Source of the DNA: Schaalia turicensis ACS-279-V-Col4
Lineage (GTDB): Bacteria; Actinomycetota; Actinomycetes; Actinomycetales; Actinomycetaceae
Direction: 5' to 3'
Length of the DNA: 64,000 nt
NCBI RefSeq assembly: GCF_000296505.1
Contig: NZ_JH815208.1
Span: 113,157-177,156 of the forward strand
Shown here: one piece after another, positions 42,016-49,555 of the stretch
How the letters are laid out: each line of letters begins with the position of its first letter
How positions within the stretch are numbered: the stretch's first letter is position 1
The notes under the pieces: model-generated
Told to the model about the DNA's origin: nothing
Databases searched by the model: none
What the model saw: only the letters and a program-made list of their open reading frames with translations
Translations under genes and position numbers: made by a program

Positions 42016-42996
42016 TTAGTAGCCGAGCTTGGCGTTGACTCGCGCCTGGACAGCGCTGTAGAGATTTCCGAGGCGGCGCTTACGATCTTCACCGTTGCCG
42101 TACTCGCCACGGATCACGGTGTCGGCAAGAGCATCAATGTTGGGACCCGCAGGCTTGGCGGCAGGTGCACGGCCCGCGAGCTTCTCATTTACGCGAGCTT
42201 GCACGGCGGCGTAGTTGGCTCCGAGGCGGAGCTTGCGCTCCTCCCCATTGCCGTAATCACCGCGAATCACTGCATCAGCCAATGCGTCGATGTTGGGCCC
42301 TGCTGGCTTCGGGGCGGATGCGTTGCCGGAAAGCTTCTCGTTCACTCGCTGTTGGACAGCCGCGTAGTTGGCTCCGAGGCGGAGCTTACGCTCCTCCCCG
42401 TTCCCGTACTCGCCGCGAATCACCGCGTCGGCGAGGGTGTCGATGTTCGGCGTTGCAGGAGCAGGTGCTGGTGCTGGTGCTGGGGTGTTGCCGGTCATTT
42501 GGTCATACCAAGACTGGGCGCGAGCCATGTAGGCGGTGTGCTGGGAGCCAGCCAATGAGGCTGGGCAGGCGGTTGGGATGAAGTCTTTGTGCCCGAACAC
42601 GTTCTTGCCCCACGCCGGGCGGCCAAGGCCGTAGAACTTGCAAACGGCCGCGACGAGGTGTGCACCGTTATCCAGGCAGGCTTCGGATACCGCCCACGGG
42701 TTCGAGGACACGTCGGCGTGTTCGATGCCGATACTGGTGGTGTTGGCGGCAAAGTTGCCTGCATGCCAAGCGGTGTCGCGGTCCCATACGAGCTGGCCGA
42801 TTGTGCCATCGGTTTGGACTTGGTAGTGGGCGGATGCAGGACGGGACTGCCACACGTCGTAGCAGCCCCTGATGGTGAGGTTTCCGGCGTTGTGGTGGAT
42901 GATGACCTTATCGATCCGCCTGCCGTTGCGGCCGGGTGTGTAGTGTGTGTTCATGATGAGGTCGATGTCGGCCTCAAGCGTGTTCCAATTCTTCAT
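42016..42996 (-). CDS. Phage endolysin: N-acetylmuramoyl-L-alanine amidase with Cpl-7 repeats
   Basis: This 326-residue lysin has an N-terminal Amidase_2 (zinc) domain (about 20-165) with VIIHHNAG, the HYQVQTDG strand, WHAGN and the final GHKDFIPTACPA segment holding the second and third ligands. A Pro-Ala linker (about 172-182) leads to three CW_7 (Cpl-7) cell-wall-binding repeats of about 48 residues, each IDxLADAVIRGEYGNGEERKLRLGxNYAAVQ-like. The third repeat is slightly diverged. It would cut peptidoglycan at the end of the lytic cycle after holin action. The start abuts the holin stop (shared ATG/TGA bases). Confidence 0.95.
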   Translation of the reverse strand: MKNWNTLEADIDLIMNTHYTPGRNGRRIDKVIIHHNAGNLTIRGCYDVWQSRPASAHYQVQTDGTIGQLVWDRDTAWHAGNFAANTTSIGIEHADVSSNPWAVSEACLDNGAHLVAAVCKFYGLGRPAWGKNVFGHKDFIPTACPASLAGSQHTAYMARAQSWYDQMTGNTPAPAPAPAPATPNIDTLADAVIRGEYGNGEERKLRLGANYAAVQQRVNEKLSGNASAPKPAGPNIDALADAVIRGDYGNGEERKLRLGANYAAVQARVNEKLAGRAPAAKPAGPNIDALADTVIRGEYGNGEDRKRRLGNLYSAVQARVNAKLGY

Positions 42997-43451
42997 CAGT
43001 GAATCTCCTTTTCAGTGGTTGGTGGTTCGGTGAGTGAGGGTCTGGTTTCGGCGCGATTGGCGATCGCATCGAGCGCCCCGCGCATCTGCGCCGGGACAGG
43101 CAGACCCAATCGGGTGGCGTTCTCTACGAGGGAGATGCCTTCGTTGGATAGGTAGAAGAAGATGACCGCCGCGCGTAGGACTCCGGGTGCTCCGAGGATG
43201 TGGACGTCGATCAAATGGGCGAGGCCGACGAGGGTGAAGATGAGGATCTTTCGGCTGATACCCCTGAAACCAACTGCGCTGGAGAGGCGGCGCTCGTTGA
43301 TGGCGGCCAGCACCCCGGTGATGTAGTCGGCGATAGCGAAGACGATCAGCGCATAGACGAGGCCGTCGAGGCCTCCAAGATAAGCGGCGAGCCAGGCACC
43401 AATACCAGCGATCCCGGTTTGGATGGCGTGCCAGATGGCGTGAAGAGACAT
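42996..43451 (-). CDS. Phage holin (holin_4_1 / TcdE type)
   Basis: This 151-residue membrane protein resembles the phi29/TcdE-type holin family, with helices at ILIFTLVGLAHLI, VLRAAVIFFYLSNEGISLVENA and GLVYALIVFAIADYITGVLAAI. The YxxGVLAAINERRLSS and FFYLSNEGISLVENA motifs are typical. ATG 43451 is used; the upstream ATG 43475 would add eight residues (MPTKGIIP) and is possible. It is cotranscribed with the endolysin. Confidence 0.88.
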   Translation of the reverse strand: MSLHAIWHAIQTGIAGIGAWLAAYLGGLDGLVYALIVFAIADYITGVLAAINERRLSSAVGFRGISRKILIFTLVGLAHLIDVHILGAPGVLRAAVIFFYLSNEGISLVENATRLGLPVPAQMRGALDAIANRAETRPSLTEPPTTEKEIH

Positions 43452-43479
43452 GGGAATGATTCCTTTCGTGGGCATAAAA

Positions 43480-43512
43480 AATTGCCCACACCCATCTGGG
43501 GTGAAGGCATCT
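43480..43512 (-). terminator. Hairpin with T run upstream of the holin gene
   Basis: On the minus strand GCC-TTCACCC-CAGAT-GGGTG-TGGGC folds, followed by AATTTTTT. It could terminate transcription from the two small genes upstream, so the lysis genes may have their own promoter or rely on readthrough. Confidence 0.6.
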
Positions 43513-43533
43513 AAAAATTGGTGTAGTACTGGG

Positions 43534-43752
43534 CTACATGGTCGGGTCGGTGAGGACCTCGAGAATTGGCAGGCTCAAGTCGAAGGACGCCGCCTTGGGC
43601 GCTGGGAGTTCTTGGGCTTCGATGGTCTCTGCTGGTGGTGAGGGCGTGGCATCTGACTCAACTGGGACGATCGGAAGCTGAACCTCATCACCGGAAGAGG
43701 ATTCATGAGCGGAGGGTTGGGTCAGCTCTGTTTTCTCGTTTTCAATGCTCAT
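43534..43752 (-). CDS. Small acidic phage protein
   Basis: This 72-residue acidic, Pro/Ser/Glu-rich protein (ENEKTELTQPSAHESSSGDEVQ ... LSLPILEVLTDPTM) is uncharacterised. The ATG overlaps the stop of a 29-codon frame (43749-43838). It may be one of the tail-end small proteins found before holins in related prophages. Confidence 0.6.
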   Translation of the reverse strand: MSIENEKTELTQPSAHESSSGDEVQLPIVPVESDATPSPPAETIEAQELPAPKAASFDLSLPILEVLTDPTM

Positions 43753-43838
43753 TGGTTGTCCTTGGTGATGGCGTCGTAAAGGACGTCGTAGGCTTCAGCC
43801 GCTTCGCCAGAAAGCTCACCCTCATGACCATCCTCCAT
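43749..43838 (-). CDS. Very small phage protein (29 residues)
   Basis: MEDGHEGELSGEAAEAYDV and a short tail (LYDAITKDNQ) are encoded by a frame with a good Shine-Dalgarno (GGAAAGAGGAG directly ahead) and an ATGA overlap with the next gene. Such small acidic proteins next to phage lysis genes (XkdX-like) are common, and the coupling supports translation. Confidence 0.6.
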   Translation of the reverse strand: MEDGHEGELSGEAAEAYDVLYDAITKDNQ

Positions 43839-43900
43839 CTCCTCTTTCCTCTAGTTAGGGGGTCGTTTGGTCATGTACATACAGCCATAGGTGCGAGCGC

Positions 43901-45307
43901 TTATCCAGTCCTTGCGCGAGCAAAATTCTTCAGTCTTTCAAGGACGTGGCGAGCCACGGGCAAAGCGATCCCGTTGCCCCACAACTTGTATTGCGCCGAA
44001 TCCGACGTCGGGTCTGCGAGCCAGCTGGCGACCTGCTTGCGGGAGCGCGGCCTAACGCCTCGGAGGCGGTTCCATTCGGCCCACACGTCCACCCAGTAGT
44101 CGAGCTGGGCATCGGTGGGGTCGGTGATGGCGAGCTGGTCGCACCAGTCGTCGGGGAAGCCCTGCAACCGGGTGCACTCGACCGGCGTCAACCGTCTGGG
44201 GCGCAGCGACGAGCTGGCGACCATGGGCGGGTCGGTGTAATCCGTGGCCAGCAGCGCACCTGCCTGATCCTTGGTGGTGCGGGTGAAATAGTCGGCCTTG
44301 GATGCGGCATAGACGGGTTCCAAGATGACCATGCCGCCTTGGTTGCAGGTCGGCTCTCCGCCTTTCAGGTCGAGGGTTTTCGACACTTCTGCTTCGTAGC
44401 CGTAGTGGCCGCCACCGCTGCGGGACTGGTGGATCGAATTCAGGCCAAACACCCTGCGTTCCTCTGGGGCGTCGAGGAGGATGGGGACGTTGGTGGGTGA
44501 GTTGCCCATCCGGGCAGTCAGCGTCTGCACCACCCCCAAGGAGTTGACGGTCAACCTCGAGTCCTGCGGATGATGATCCATCAATATCACCGAGCTGCTA
44601 CGGCCTCCAAGGCTTGCTTCAGGGGTGTGGGCATGGTCTTGTTCTTGCGTGCCGCCCGATTCAGGATTCCTTGGCAGGCTCGCGGGCTCAAAAAGAATCT
44701 CGGGTGCGGATCGGCCTGCAAAATCTGCGACAAGGTAGATGCGGCGGCGTCGTTGGGCGAGGCCGAAATGTTGCGCATCGAGTACACGCCACGCAACCGA
44801 GCATCCGCCTGCCACGACGGTCCCAGCGTCGGCCCACCGCGTGTCAGGAACAGGCACGTCAGGGACGGACGGCGCGACGACCTGGATGAGGCTCGTGAGG
44901 ACGGCGGCGAAATCCGCCCCTTGGTTGGAGGAGAAGGCTCCCGGCACGTTCTCCCAGACAGCAAATCGGGGATATTGGTCATTAGTCGCCTCCCTCATTT
45001 CCTTGATGATGCGAACAGCCTGAAAGAACAGGCCGGAACGTGAACCTGCCAGCCCGGTCTGCCGTCCTGCGACCGACAGGTCTTGGCACGGCGACCCGAA
45101 CGAGATGATGTCCACCGGCTCGATCACGGTGCCGTCGATAGTGTTGACGTCGCCGAGGTGGGTGACCGCGGGCAGACGGGTGGTGGTGACGAGGATCGGA
45201 AACGGCTCCACCTCGGACGCCCAGACGGGGCGGATACCGACGTTGAGGGCGGCGAGTGGGAAGCCGCCCGACCCGTCAAACAGAGAGCCAAGCGTCAACG
45301 CGGTCAT
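43901..45307 (-). CDS. DNA cytosine-5 methyltransferase (Dcm family)
   Basis: This ~468-residue C5 cytosine methyltransferase has the AdoMet-binding motif I LGSLFDGSGGFPLAALN near 5-20. The catalytic motif IV is GSPCQDLS near 71-78. ENVPG (motif VI), QRRRRIYLVA (motif VIII, near 183) and the C-terminal RLTPVECTRLQGFPDDW ... KLWGNGIALPVA (motifs IX, X) are all present. No endonuclease gene lies next to it, so it is an orphan methylase likely to protect phage DNA. ATG 45307 overlaps the previous gene's stop by ATGA; the longer 5' extension is rejected. Confidence 0.94.
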   Translation of the reverse strand: MTALTLGSLFDGSGGFPLAALNVGIRPVWASEVEPFPILVTTTRLPAVTHLGDVNTIDGTVIEPVDIISFGSPCQDLSVAGRQTGLAGSRSGLFFQAVRIIKEMREATNDQYPRFAVWENVPGAFSSNQGADFAAVLTSLIQVVAPSVPDVPVPDTRWADAGTVVAGGCSVAWRVLDAQHFGLAQRRRRIYLVADFAGRSAPEILFEPASLPRNPESGGTQEQDHAHTPEASLGGRSSSVILMDHHPQDSRLTVNSLGVVQTLTARMGNSPTNVPILLDAPEERRVFGLNSIHQSRSGGGHYGYEAEVSKTLDLKGGEPTCNQGGMVILEPVYAASKADYFTRTTKDQAGALLATDYTDPPMVASSSLRPRRLTPVECTRLQGFPDDWCDQLAITDPTDAQLDYWVDVWAEWNRLRGVRPRSRKQVASWLADPTSDSAQYKLWGNGIALPVARHVLERLKNFARARTG

Positions 45308-46554
45308 GTGGTGCCTCGATCCACTGCCTTCACGACATCCAGGTAGGCGAGCTGCTGGCTGTCGCGGAGACACGTGATTCCTGCGGCGTCTCCGGTGGCG
45401 TCGGCGTAGCGGCGCAGGATCACGGAGGCGTATTTTTCGTCGAGTTCCATGCAGTAGGCGATGCGGTCGGTTGCCTCAGCTGCCATGAGTGTGGAGCCTG
45501 AGCCTGCGAAGGTGTCGAGCACGATCGTGTTCGCCTGGGTGGAGTTCCCGATCGGATACGCCAACAAATCCAGCGGTTTGGAGGTGGGGTGGTTAGCGTT
45601 GCGGCGGGGCTTGGCGAAGTTCCAGATCGTGGTTTGTTTCCGGTCGGCGTACCACTTGTGCTTACCCGTCTTCACCCACCCGAATAGCACCGGCTCGTGC
45701 TGCCACTGATACGGGGAACGTCCCAATACGAGGGAATCTTTAACCCAAATACAACAGCCCGACAGGTAGAAACCAGCATCTTGAAAAGCGCGACGGAAGT
45801 TCAATCCTTCAGTGTCAGCGTGGAACACATACGCGGATGCGCCCTTCTCACACACGCCCACCATGTTCGAAAACGCTGATAACAGGAAATCGTAGAACTT
45901 ATCGCCATCCATCTTGTCGTTCTTGATGGACAATCCGGATCCTGATTCGAAGGCGACGTTATATGGCGGATCGGTCAACACAAGATTCGCACGCTTACCA
46001 TCCATCAACAACTCGACGTCCTCGGCGCTGGTGGCGTCGCCGCACACGAGTCGGTGGCGGCCAAGCGTCCAGATATCCCCACGCTCCACGAAAGTAGCAG
46101 CTTCTAACGCGGCGGTGAGGTCAAACTCGTCATCCTCCACCTCACCCTCATCCAATGAGCCGATAAGCTGCGCGATCTCAGCGTCATCGAAACCGGTGAG
46201 TTCAGCGTCGAAATCCGAAGCATCGAGGTCGGCAATCAAGAGTGAGAGTTTGTCCTGGTCCCATTCGCCGCTGATCTTGTTGAGCGCGATGTTGAGTGCT
46301 TTCTCGCGCGTCTCATCCAGCTCCACGACGATCACGTCCACGTCCGTGTGGCCGAGGTCTTCGAGCACTTTCAAGCGCTGATGACCACCAATGACATGCC
46401 CGGTGGTGGAGTTCCAGATAACGGGCTCGACGTAGCCAAACTCGGTCAGGGATCGCTTGAGCTTCTCGTATTCGGGATCGCCGGGCTGGAGGTCTTTACG
46501 AGGGTTGTAGTCAGCGGGCTTCAGCTCAGCTATTGGCATTGTTTTCATGAGCAT
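45304..46554 (-). CDS. ParB-N/N4-N6 DNA methyltransferase fusion
   Basis: This 416-residue protein begins with a ParB-like nuclease domain (about 5-110, IAELKPADYNPRKDL ... EPVIWNSTTGHVIGGHQRLKVL) and continues into a beta-class methyltransferase (about 160-400) with DPPYNVAF and DTFAGSGSTLMAAEATDR. This layout is common in actinophages and prophages. It lies between metK and the C5 methylase, with overlaps on both sides. Alternative start codons 6 and 15 bases further in cannot be excluded. Confidence 0.92.
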   Translation of the reverse strand: MLMKTMPIAELKPADYNPRKDLQPGDPEYEKLKRSLTEFGYVEPVIWNSTTGHVIGGHQRLKVLEDLGHTDVDVIVVELDETREKALNIALNKISGEWDQDKLSLLIADLDASDFDAELTGFDDAEIAQLIGSLDEGEVEDDEFDLTAALEAATFVERGDIWTLGRHRLVCGDATSAEDVELLMDGKRANLVLTDPPYNVAFESGSGLSIKNDKMDGDKFYDFLLSAFSNMVGVCEKGASAYVFHADTEGLNFRRAFQDAGFYLSGCCIWVKDSLVLGRSPYQWQHEPVLFGWVKTGKHKWYADRKQTTIWNFAKPRRNANHPTSKPLDLLAYPIGNSTQANTIVLDTFAGSGSTLMAAEATDRIAYCMELDEKYASVILRRYADATGDAAGITCLRDSQQLAYLDVVKAVDRGTT

Positions 46555-47716
46555 GCTTCTTCACCGCCTTCCCTAAAGCATTAACGTGAGCGAACGAGCT
46601 CTCCCAGCGCAGACCGGCATGGCCGAAGTGACCGTAGGTTGAATACTGTGTAAAGCCAGGCTTGCGAAGGTTCAAGGCGTCGATGATTGCTCCGGGGCGC
46701 AGCGGAAACACTTCCCGCGCAGCAGCAGTGAGGATCTCGTCAGAGTATTCGCCGGTGCCGAGGGTGTCGATGGTGAAGGCGACCGGATCAGCTTTCCCAA
46801 TCGCATAACTGATCGCCACCTGACACTCATGAGCCAGACGAGCGTCGACGATCGTGCGGGCGATCAGGCGCGTCATATAGGCACCCGAACGGTCAACCTT
46901 CGAGGCGTCCTTGCCCGAGAACGCGCCACCACCATGGAGCGCGAGTCCGCCGTAGGTGTCGACCATCAGCTTGCGGCCCGTCAGACCCGTGTCTGCTTTC
47001 GGCCCACCAACCGTAAAAGATCCGGAGGGGTTGACGAGAATCTCGGTGTCGGCGCTGATCGACAGGTACGGTTTGCACGCGGGTGCGACGATCAGTGTTT
47101 TGACCTCAGCTGCAAGCTCATCCAGATCCTTGATCTTCTCGTGTTGGATCGACACCACCACCGTCTCAACCGCCACGGGCCTACCAACATCGTCGTAACG
47201 AACTGTCACCTGCGCCTTACCATCGGACTTGATCCCGGTGATCGTGCCGTCCTTGCGCGCCTTATCGAGGCGGGCGCAAATCTCGTGTGAGAGCACAAGC
47301 GGCAATGGCAAACGCTCCGGGGTCTCGACCGTGGCGTAACCGAAGACGGTGCCTTGGTCACCTGCTCCTTGGAGGGCGAATTCGGTGTCGTCACCGAACC
47401 GTGCTTCGAGCGATCGGGTGACTCCTGCGTTGATGTCTGGGGATTGGCGGTGTGTCCAGACGAAGACGAGGAACTTCCACGGCACATAACCCGCCTTTAC
47501 CAGCGCGTAACGCACCGATTCACGAATACGCGGCCGGCAGGTAGTGGTGATTTCACCTGTGACGATAATCCGTCGCCCAGATGCCATCACTTCTACTGCA
47601 ACGCGGGCAACAGGATCCTCATAGAGGATATCGTCAAGGATCGTGTCAGCGATCAGATCGCAGAGCTTATCGGGATGGCCGACACACACGGCCTCAGCAG
47701 TCTTCGTAACAGACAT
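46526..47716 (-). CDS. metK: Prophage S-adenosylmethionine synthetase
   Basis: This 396-residue enzyme makes AdoMet from methionine and ATP. The conserved segments are complete: AVCVGHPDKLCDLIADTILD near the start (ATP-binding GHPDK), the hexapeptide-like GAGDQGTVFGYAT near 118-130, GGAFSGKDASKVDRSGAYM near 265-283, and ISYAIGKADP. It is cotranscribed with two DNA methyltransferases (28-bp overlap with the next). ATG 47716 fits the family N-terminus. It probably boosts AdoMet supply for methylation of phage DNA; a host metK copy surely exists elsewhere. Confidence 0.93.
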   Translation of the reverse strand: MSVTKTAEAVCVGHPDKLCDLIADTILDDILYEDPVARVAVEVMASGRRIIVTGEITTTCRPRIRESVRYALVKAGYVPWKFLVFVWTHRQSPDINAGVTRSLEARFGDDTEFALQGAGDQGTVFGYATVETPERLPLPLVLSHEICARLDKARKDGTITGIKSDGKAQVTVRYDDVGRPVAVETVVVSIQHEKIKDLDELAAEVKTLIVAPACKPYLSISADTEILVNPSGSFTVGGPKADTGLTGRKLMVDTYGGLALHGGGAFSGKDASKVDRSGAYMTRLIARTIVDARLAHECQVAISYAIGKADPVAFTIDTLGTGEYSDEILTAAAREVFPLRPGAIIDALNLRKPGFTQYSTYGHFGHAGLRWESSFAHVNALGKAVKKHAHENNANS

Positions 47717-47797
47717 ACACACACTCACTTTCAGATCAAAAGGGGCGAAACAAAACGCCCACCCGTCAAACACAGGCAGGCACGAAAAAGGGTTGTT

Positions 47798-48370
47798 TTA
47801 GGAGCGGGCTTTGAGCAGTTGCTCCATCACGTCATCACCAGGAGCTGCGCCCGAGTAGTCGGTGGTGCAGGTGGCGCGCACGATCTCGTAAATCTCATAC
47901 CAATACACATTCGCTTGCTTCCCAAACGACTGGCTCATCGCCACAAATGGGCTAGCGATCGCGGCACCCGTGGTCGGATGCTTGCCAAGCAGGCCGAACT
48001 TGGAGATCGCCTGCTCGCACTGCACATACCGCGCGAAAGACTGCGCATAGGATTCAATCAAGCGCGGTGCAACAAACTGGGAACAGCCGCGTTGGTCGAG
48101 CCATTGCCATGTTTCTCGGTAGACGAGGTCAGCGCCGAGTGGTTTGCCATCGCGCTGAATGTCGGAGAGATAATCCGATGGTTCAGGCATGGTCTCACCA
48201 GCAAGCACCGCACCATCACCAATATCAGAGCCTTCAAAGTCGAACGGCTCACCCAGCGGATCCTCAAGCCGAGTGGCTGGGCGGCCAGCTGCGAGCTTCT
48301 CATTCAGCGGATCAGGCTTCGCTCCCGCACGGACGCGGCGGCCACCACGGTTCGTTCCGTCTTTCGCCAC
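47798..48370 (-). CDS. Phage terminase small subunit (P27 type)
   Basis: This ~190-residue protein (starting at GTG 48370, VAKDGTNRGGRRVRAGAKPDPL...) is the DNA-recognition part of the packaging machine. It shows the P27-family layout: basic N-terminus, PDPLNEKLAAGRPA, and a long helical part (LVYRETWQWL ... RYVQCEQAISKFG) ending in a short C-terminal tail. The upstream in-frame extension is on the wrong side of a cargo gene boundary and is not used. The matching large terminase gene is absent from this region. Confidence 0.82.
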   Translation of the reverse strand: MAKDGTNRGGRRVRAGAKPDPLNEKLAAGRPATRLEDPLGEPFDFEGSDIGDGAVLAGETMPEPSDYLSDIQRDGKPLGADLVYRETWQWLDQRGCSQFVAPRLIESYAQSFARYVQCEQAISKFGLLGKHPTTGAAIASPFVAMSQSFGKQANVYWYEIYEIVRATCTTDYSGAAPGDDVMEQLLKARS

Positions 48371-48420
48371 GGCGTAAGCCTCCTCTACTAATTTCGTGCC
48401 GTCTTGTGTTGCAATTAGGT

Positions 48421-49110
48421 ATGGGTCGAGCGAAAACGAAAACGGAACTGTTAGAAGCAACCACTTCCCAATGGGATGTGCTGCAAGCATTGATTGACTC
48501 CATGCGACCAGAGATAGAAAAGGTCAGCCTGTTTTTCGGTGCTGACTTCGACCGTCCTGAACCCCACTGGGGCAGAGACAAGAACCTACGCGATGTCCTT
48601 GCCCACCTATACGCGTGGCAAAAGATGCTGTTCGACTTTGTTGACGCTAATCAAAACGGGACCGCCCAGTCATTCCTGCCCGCACCTCACACGTGGCGAA
48701 CCACGCCAGCACTGAATACGGAAATCTGGGAGCAATACCAAGACACGCCACTGGGCGACATACAGGAGATTCTGGCCTCGAGCCATTCGCAGATCATCGA
48801 GCTCATCGGCAAGTTCACCAACGAGGAGCTATTCACCAAGAAGTATTTCCCCTGGACAGGCGGCACATCGCTGGGCTCCTATTTTGTGTCGGCGGCGCCT
48901 AGCCACTACGACTGGGCGATTAAGAAGCTCCGCGTCCACAATAAAGCCAACAAAACAAATTCCTGCCTCAGGATAGCGCCCAGCGGTTTCCTATTACGTG
49001 GCAGTTTAGACAGGCATGGAGACAGTTCCAACATCGATGAGCTTTCAGTCAATAGTGAAGTTGGCTTATCTCTGACTAGGTATGGTGAGGGAAAGGGCAC
49101 TGATGCGTGA
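48421..49110 (+). CDS. ClbS/DfsB-like four-helix protein (cargo)
   Basis: The first ~175 residues (MGRAKTKTELLEATTSQWD ... WPWTGGTSLGSYFVSAAPSHYDWAIKKLR) match the ClbS/DfsB (DUF1706) family, small four-helix proteins whose best-known member detoxifies the colibactin warhead. ATG 48421 is well placed. The reading frame continues 50 more codons, the last ~18 within a duplicated segment starting at 49053, so the true C-terminus was probably lost. It is on the plus strand against the phage genes and lies as cargo between the small terminase gene and the HNH nuclease gene. Confidence 0.72.
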   Translation: MGRAKTKTELLEATTSQWDVLQALIDSMRPEIEKVSLFFGADFDRPEPHWGRDKNLRDVLAHLYAWQKMLFDFVDANQNGTAQSFLPAPHTWRTTPALNTEIWEQYQDTPLGDIQEILASSHSQIIELIGKFTNEELFTKKYFPWTGGTSLGSYFVSAAPSHYDWAIKKLRVHNKANKTNSCLRIAPSGFLLRGSLDRHGDSSNIDELSVNSEVGLSLTRYGEGKGTDA

Positions 49111-49487
49111 TATCGTCAAAATCGCTCTGGTCTATGCCGTATGTGTTCTGGTATTCCAGACTGTTTTTCTCAGCGACCTGGTGTGGGTGCTGTACCCTGC
49201 GGCAGTCATTGAACCGATTCTCATACCTGTAGTCGCATTATTAATCACCCGGAAAATCCAGGTAGCAGACTGGCAGCTAAACTTTTTTGTTTTGCCACTC
49301 TTGCTTTACTGCTTTGGCTTGGTTGCTGACAGTATGGCATTTTGGATTTCAACTGGAGGAAGCGTGTTTGCAACCGGAAATCACATTTGGTATCAAGTAG
49401 CTTCAGATTCTCCTTCGGATGTTAAATGGTGCGGACTTTACGGAATCCCAGCTGTCATTTTCATGGCAGGCTACCTGATTCGTTTAG
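49053..49487 (+). repeat. 435-bp segment duplicated at 20769-21203
   Basis: This segment is almost identical to 20769-21203 in inverted orientation. The few differences include TCTC/TCTT near the left edge and WYQVASDSPSDV versus WYPVAPNSPWDV in the protein. The left edge is at TAGTGAAG; the right edge in the other copy is the MITE. Confidence 0.85.
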
Positions 49488-49555
49488 TGATACGAAAACG
49501 GGTAGCCTGCCATGTTTCTGAACCTAATAATCCGTCAGAAAATGAAGTTCGCTAG
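49082..49555 (+). CDS. Small four-helix integral membrane protein (full copy)
   Basis: This 157-residue protein has four hydrophobic segments (ALVYAVCVLVFQTVFLSDL, VLYPAAVIEPILIPVVALLI, LNFFVLPLLLYCFGLVAD, IPAVIFMAGYLIRLVI) and a charged tail RKRVACHVSEPNNPSENEV. I recognise no family. A truncated near-identical copy lies at 20769-21174. Its 3' end overlaps the end of the convergent DUF1906 gene by 21 bases. ATG 49082 or 49103 could be used. Confidence 0.7.
   Translation: MVRERALMRDIVKIALVYAVCVLVFQTVFLSDLVWVLYPAAVIEPILIPVVALLITRKIQVADWQLNFFVLPLLLYCFGLVADSMAFWISTGGSVFATGNHIWYQVASDSPSDVKWCGLYGIPAVIFMAGYLIRLVIRKRVACHVSEPNNPSENEVR
49462..49514. other. 14-bp perfect inverted repeat in the membrane-protein gene
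   Basis: CATGGCAGGCTACC (49462-49475) is exactly complementary to GGTAGCCTGCCATG (49501-49514), with a 25-base loop that contains CGTTT / AAACG. Only the left arm is present in the truncated copy at 20.8 kb. It could be a transcription terminator or a recombination end. Confidence 0.6.

Noticed and set aside
46526..47716. Host metK
   Set aside because: It overlaps a phage methylase gene and lies between phage packaging and lysis genes on the same strand, so it belongs to the element.
47354..48391. 345-codon plus-strand frame over metK and terminase genes
   Set aside because: Antisense shadow of metK and small terminase in high-G+C DNA; only those minus-strand genes show conserved motifs.
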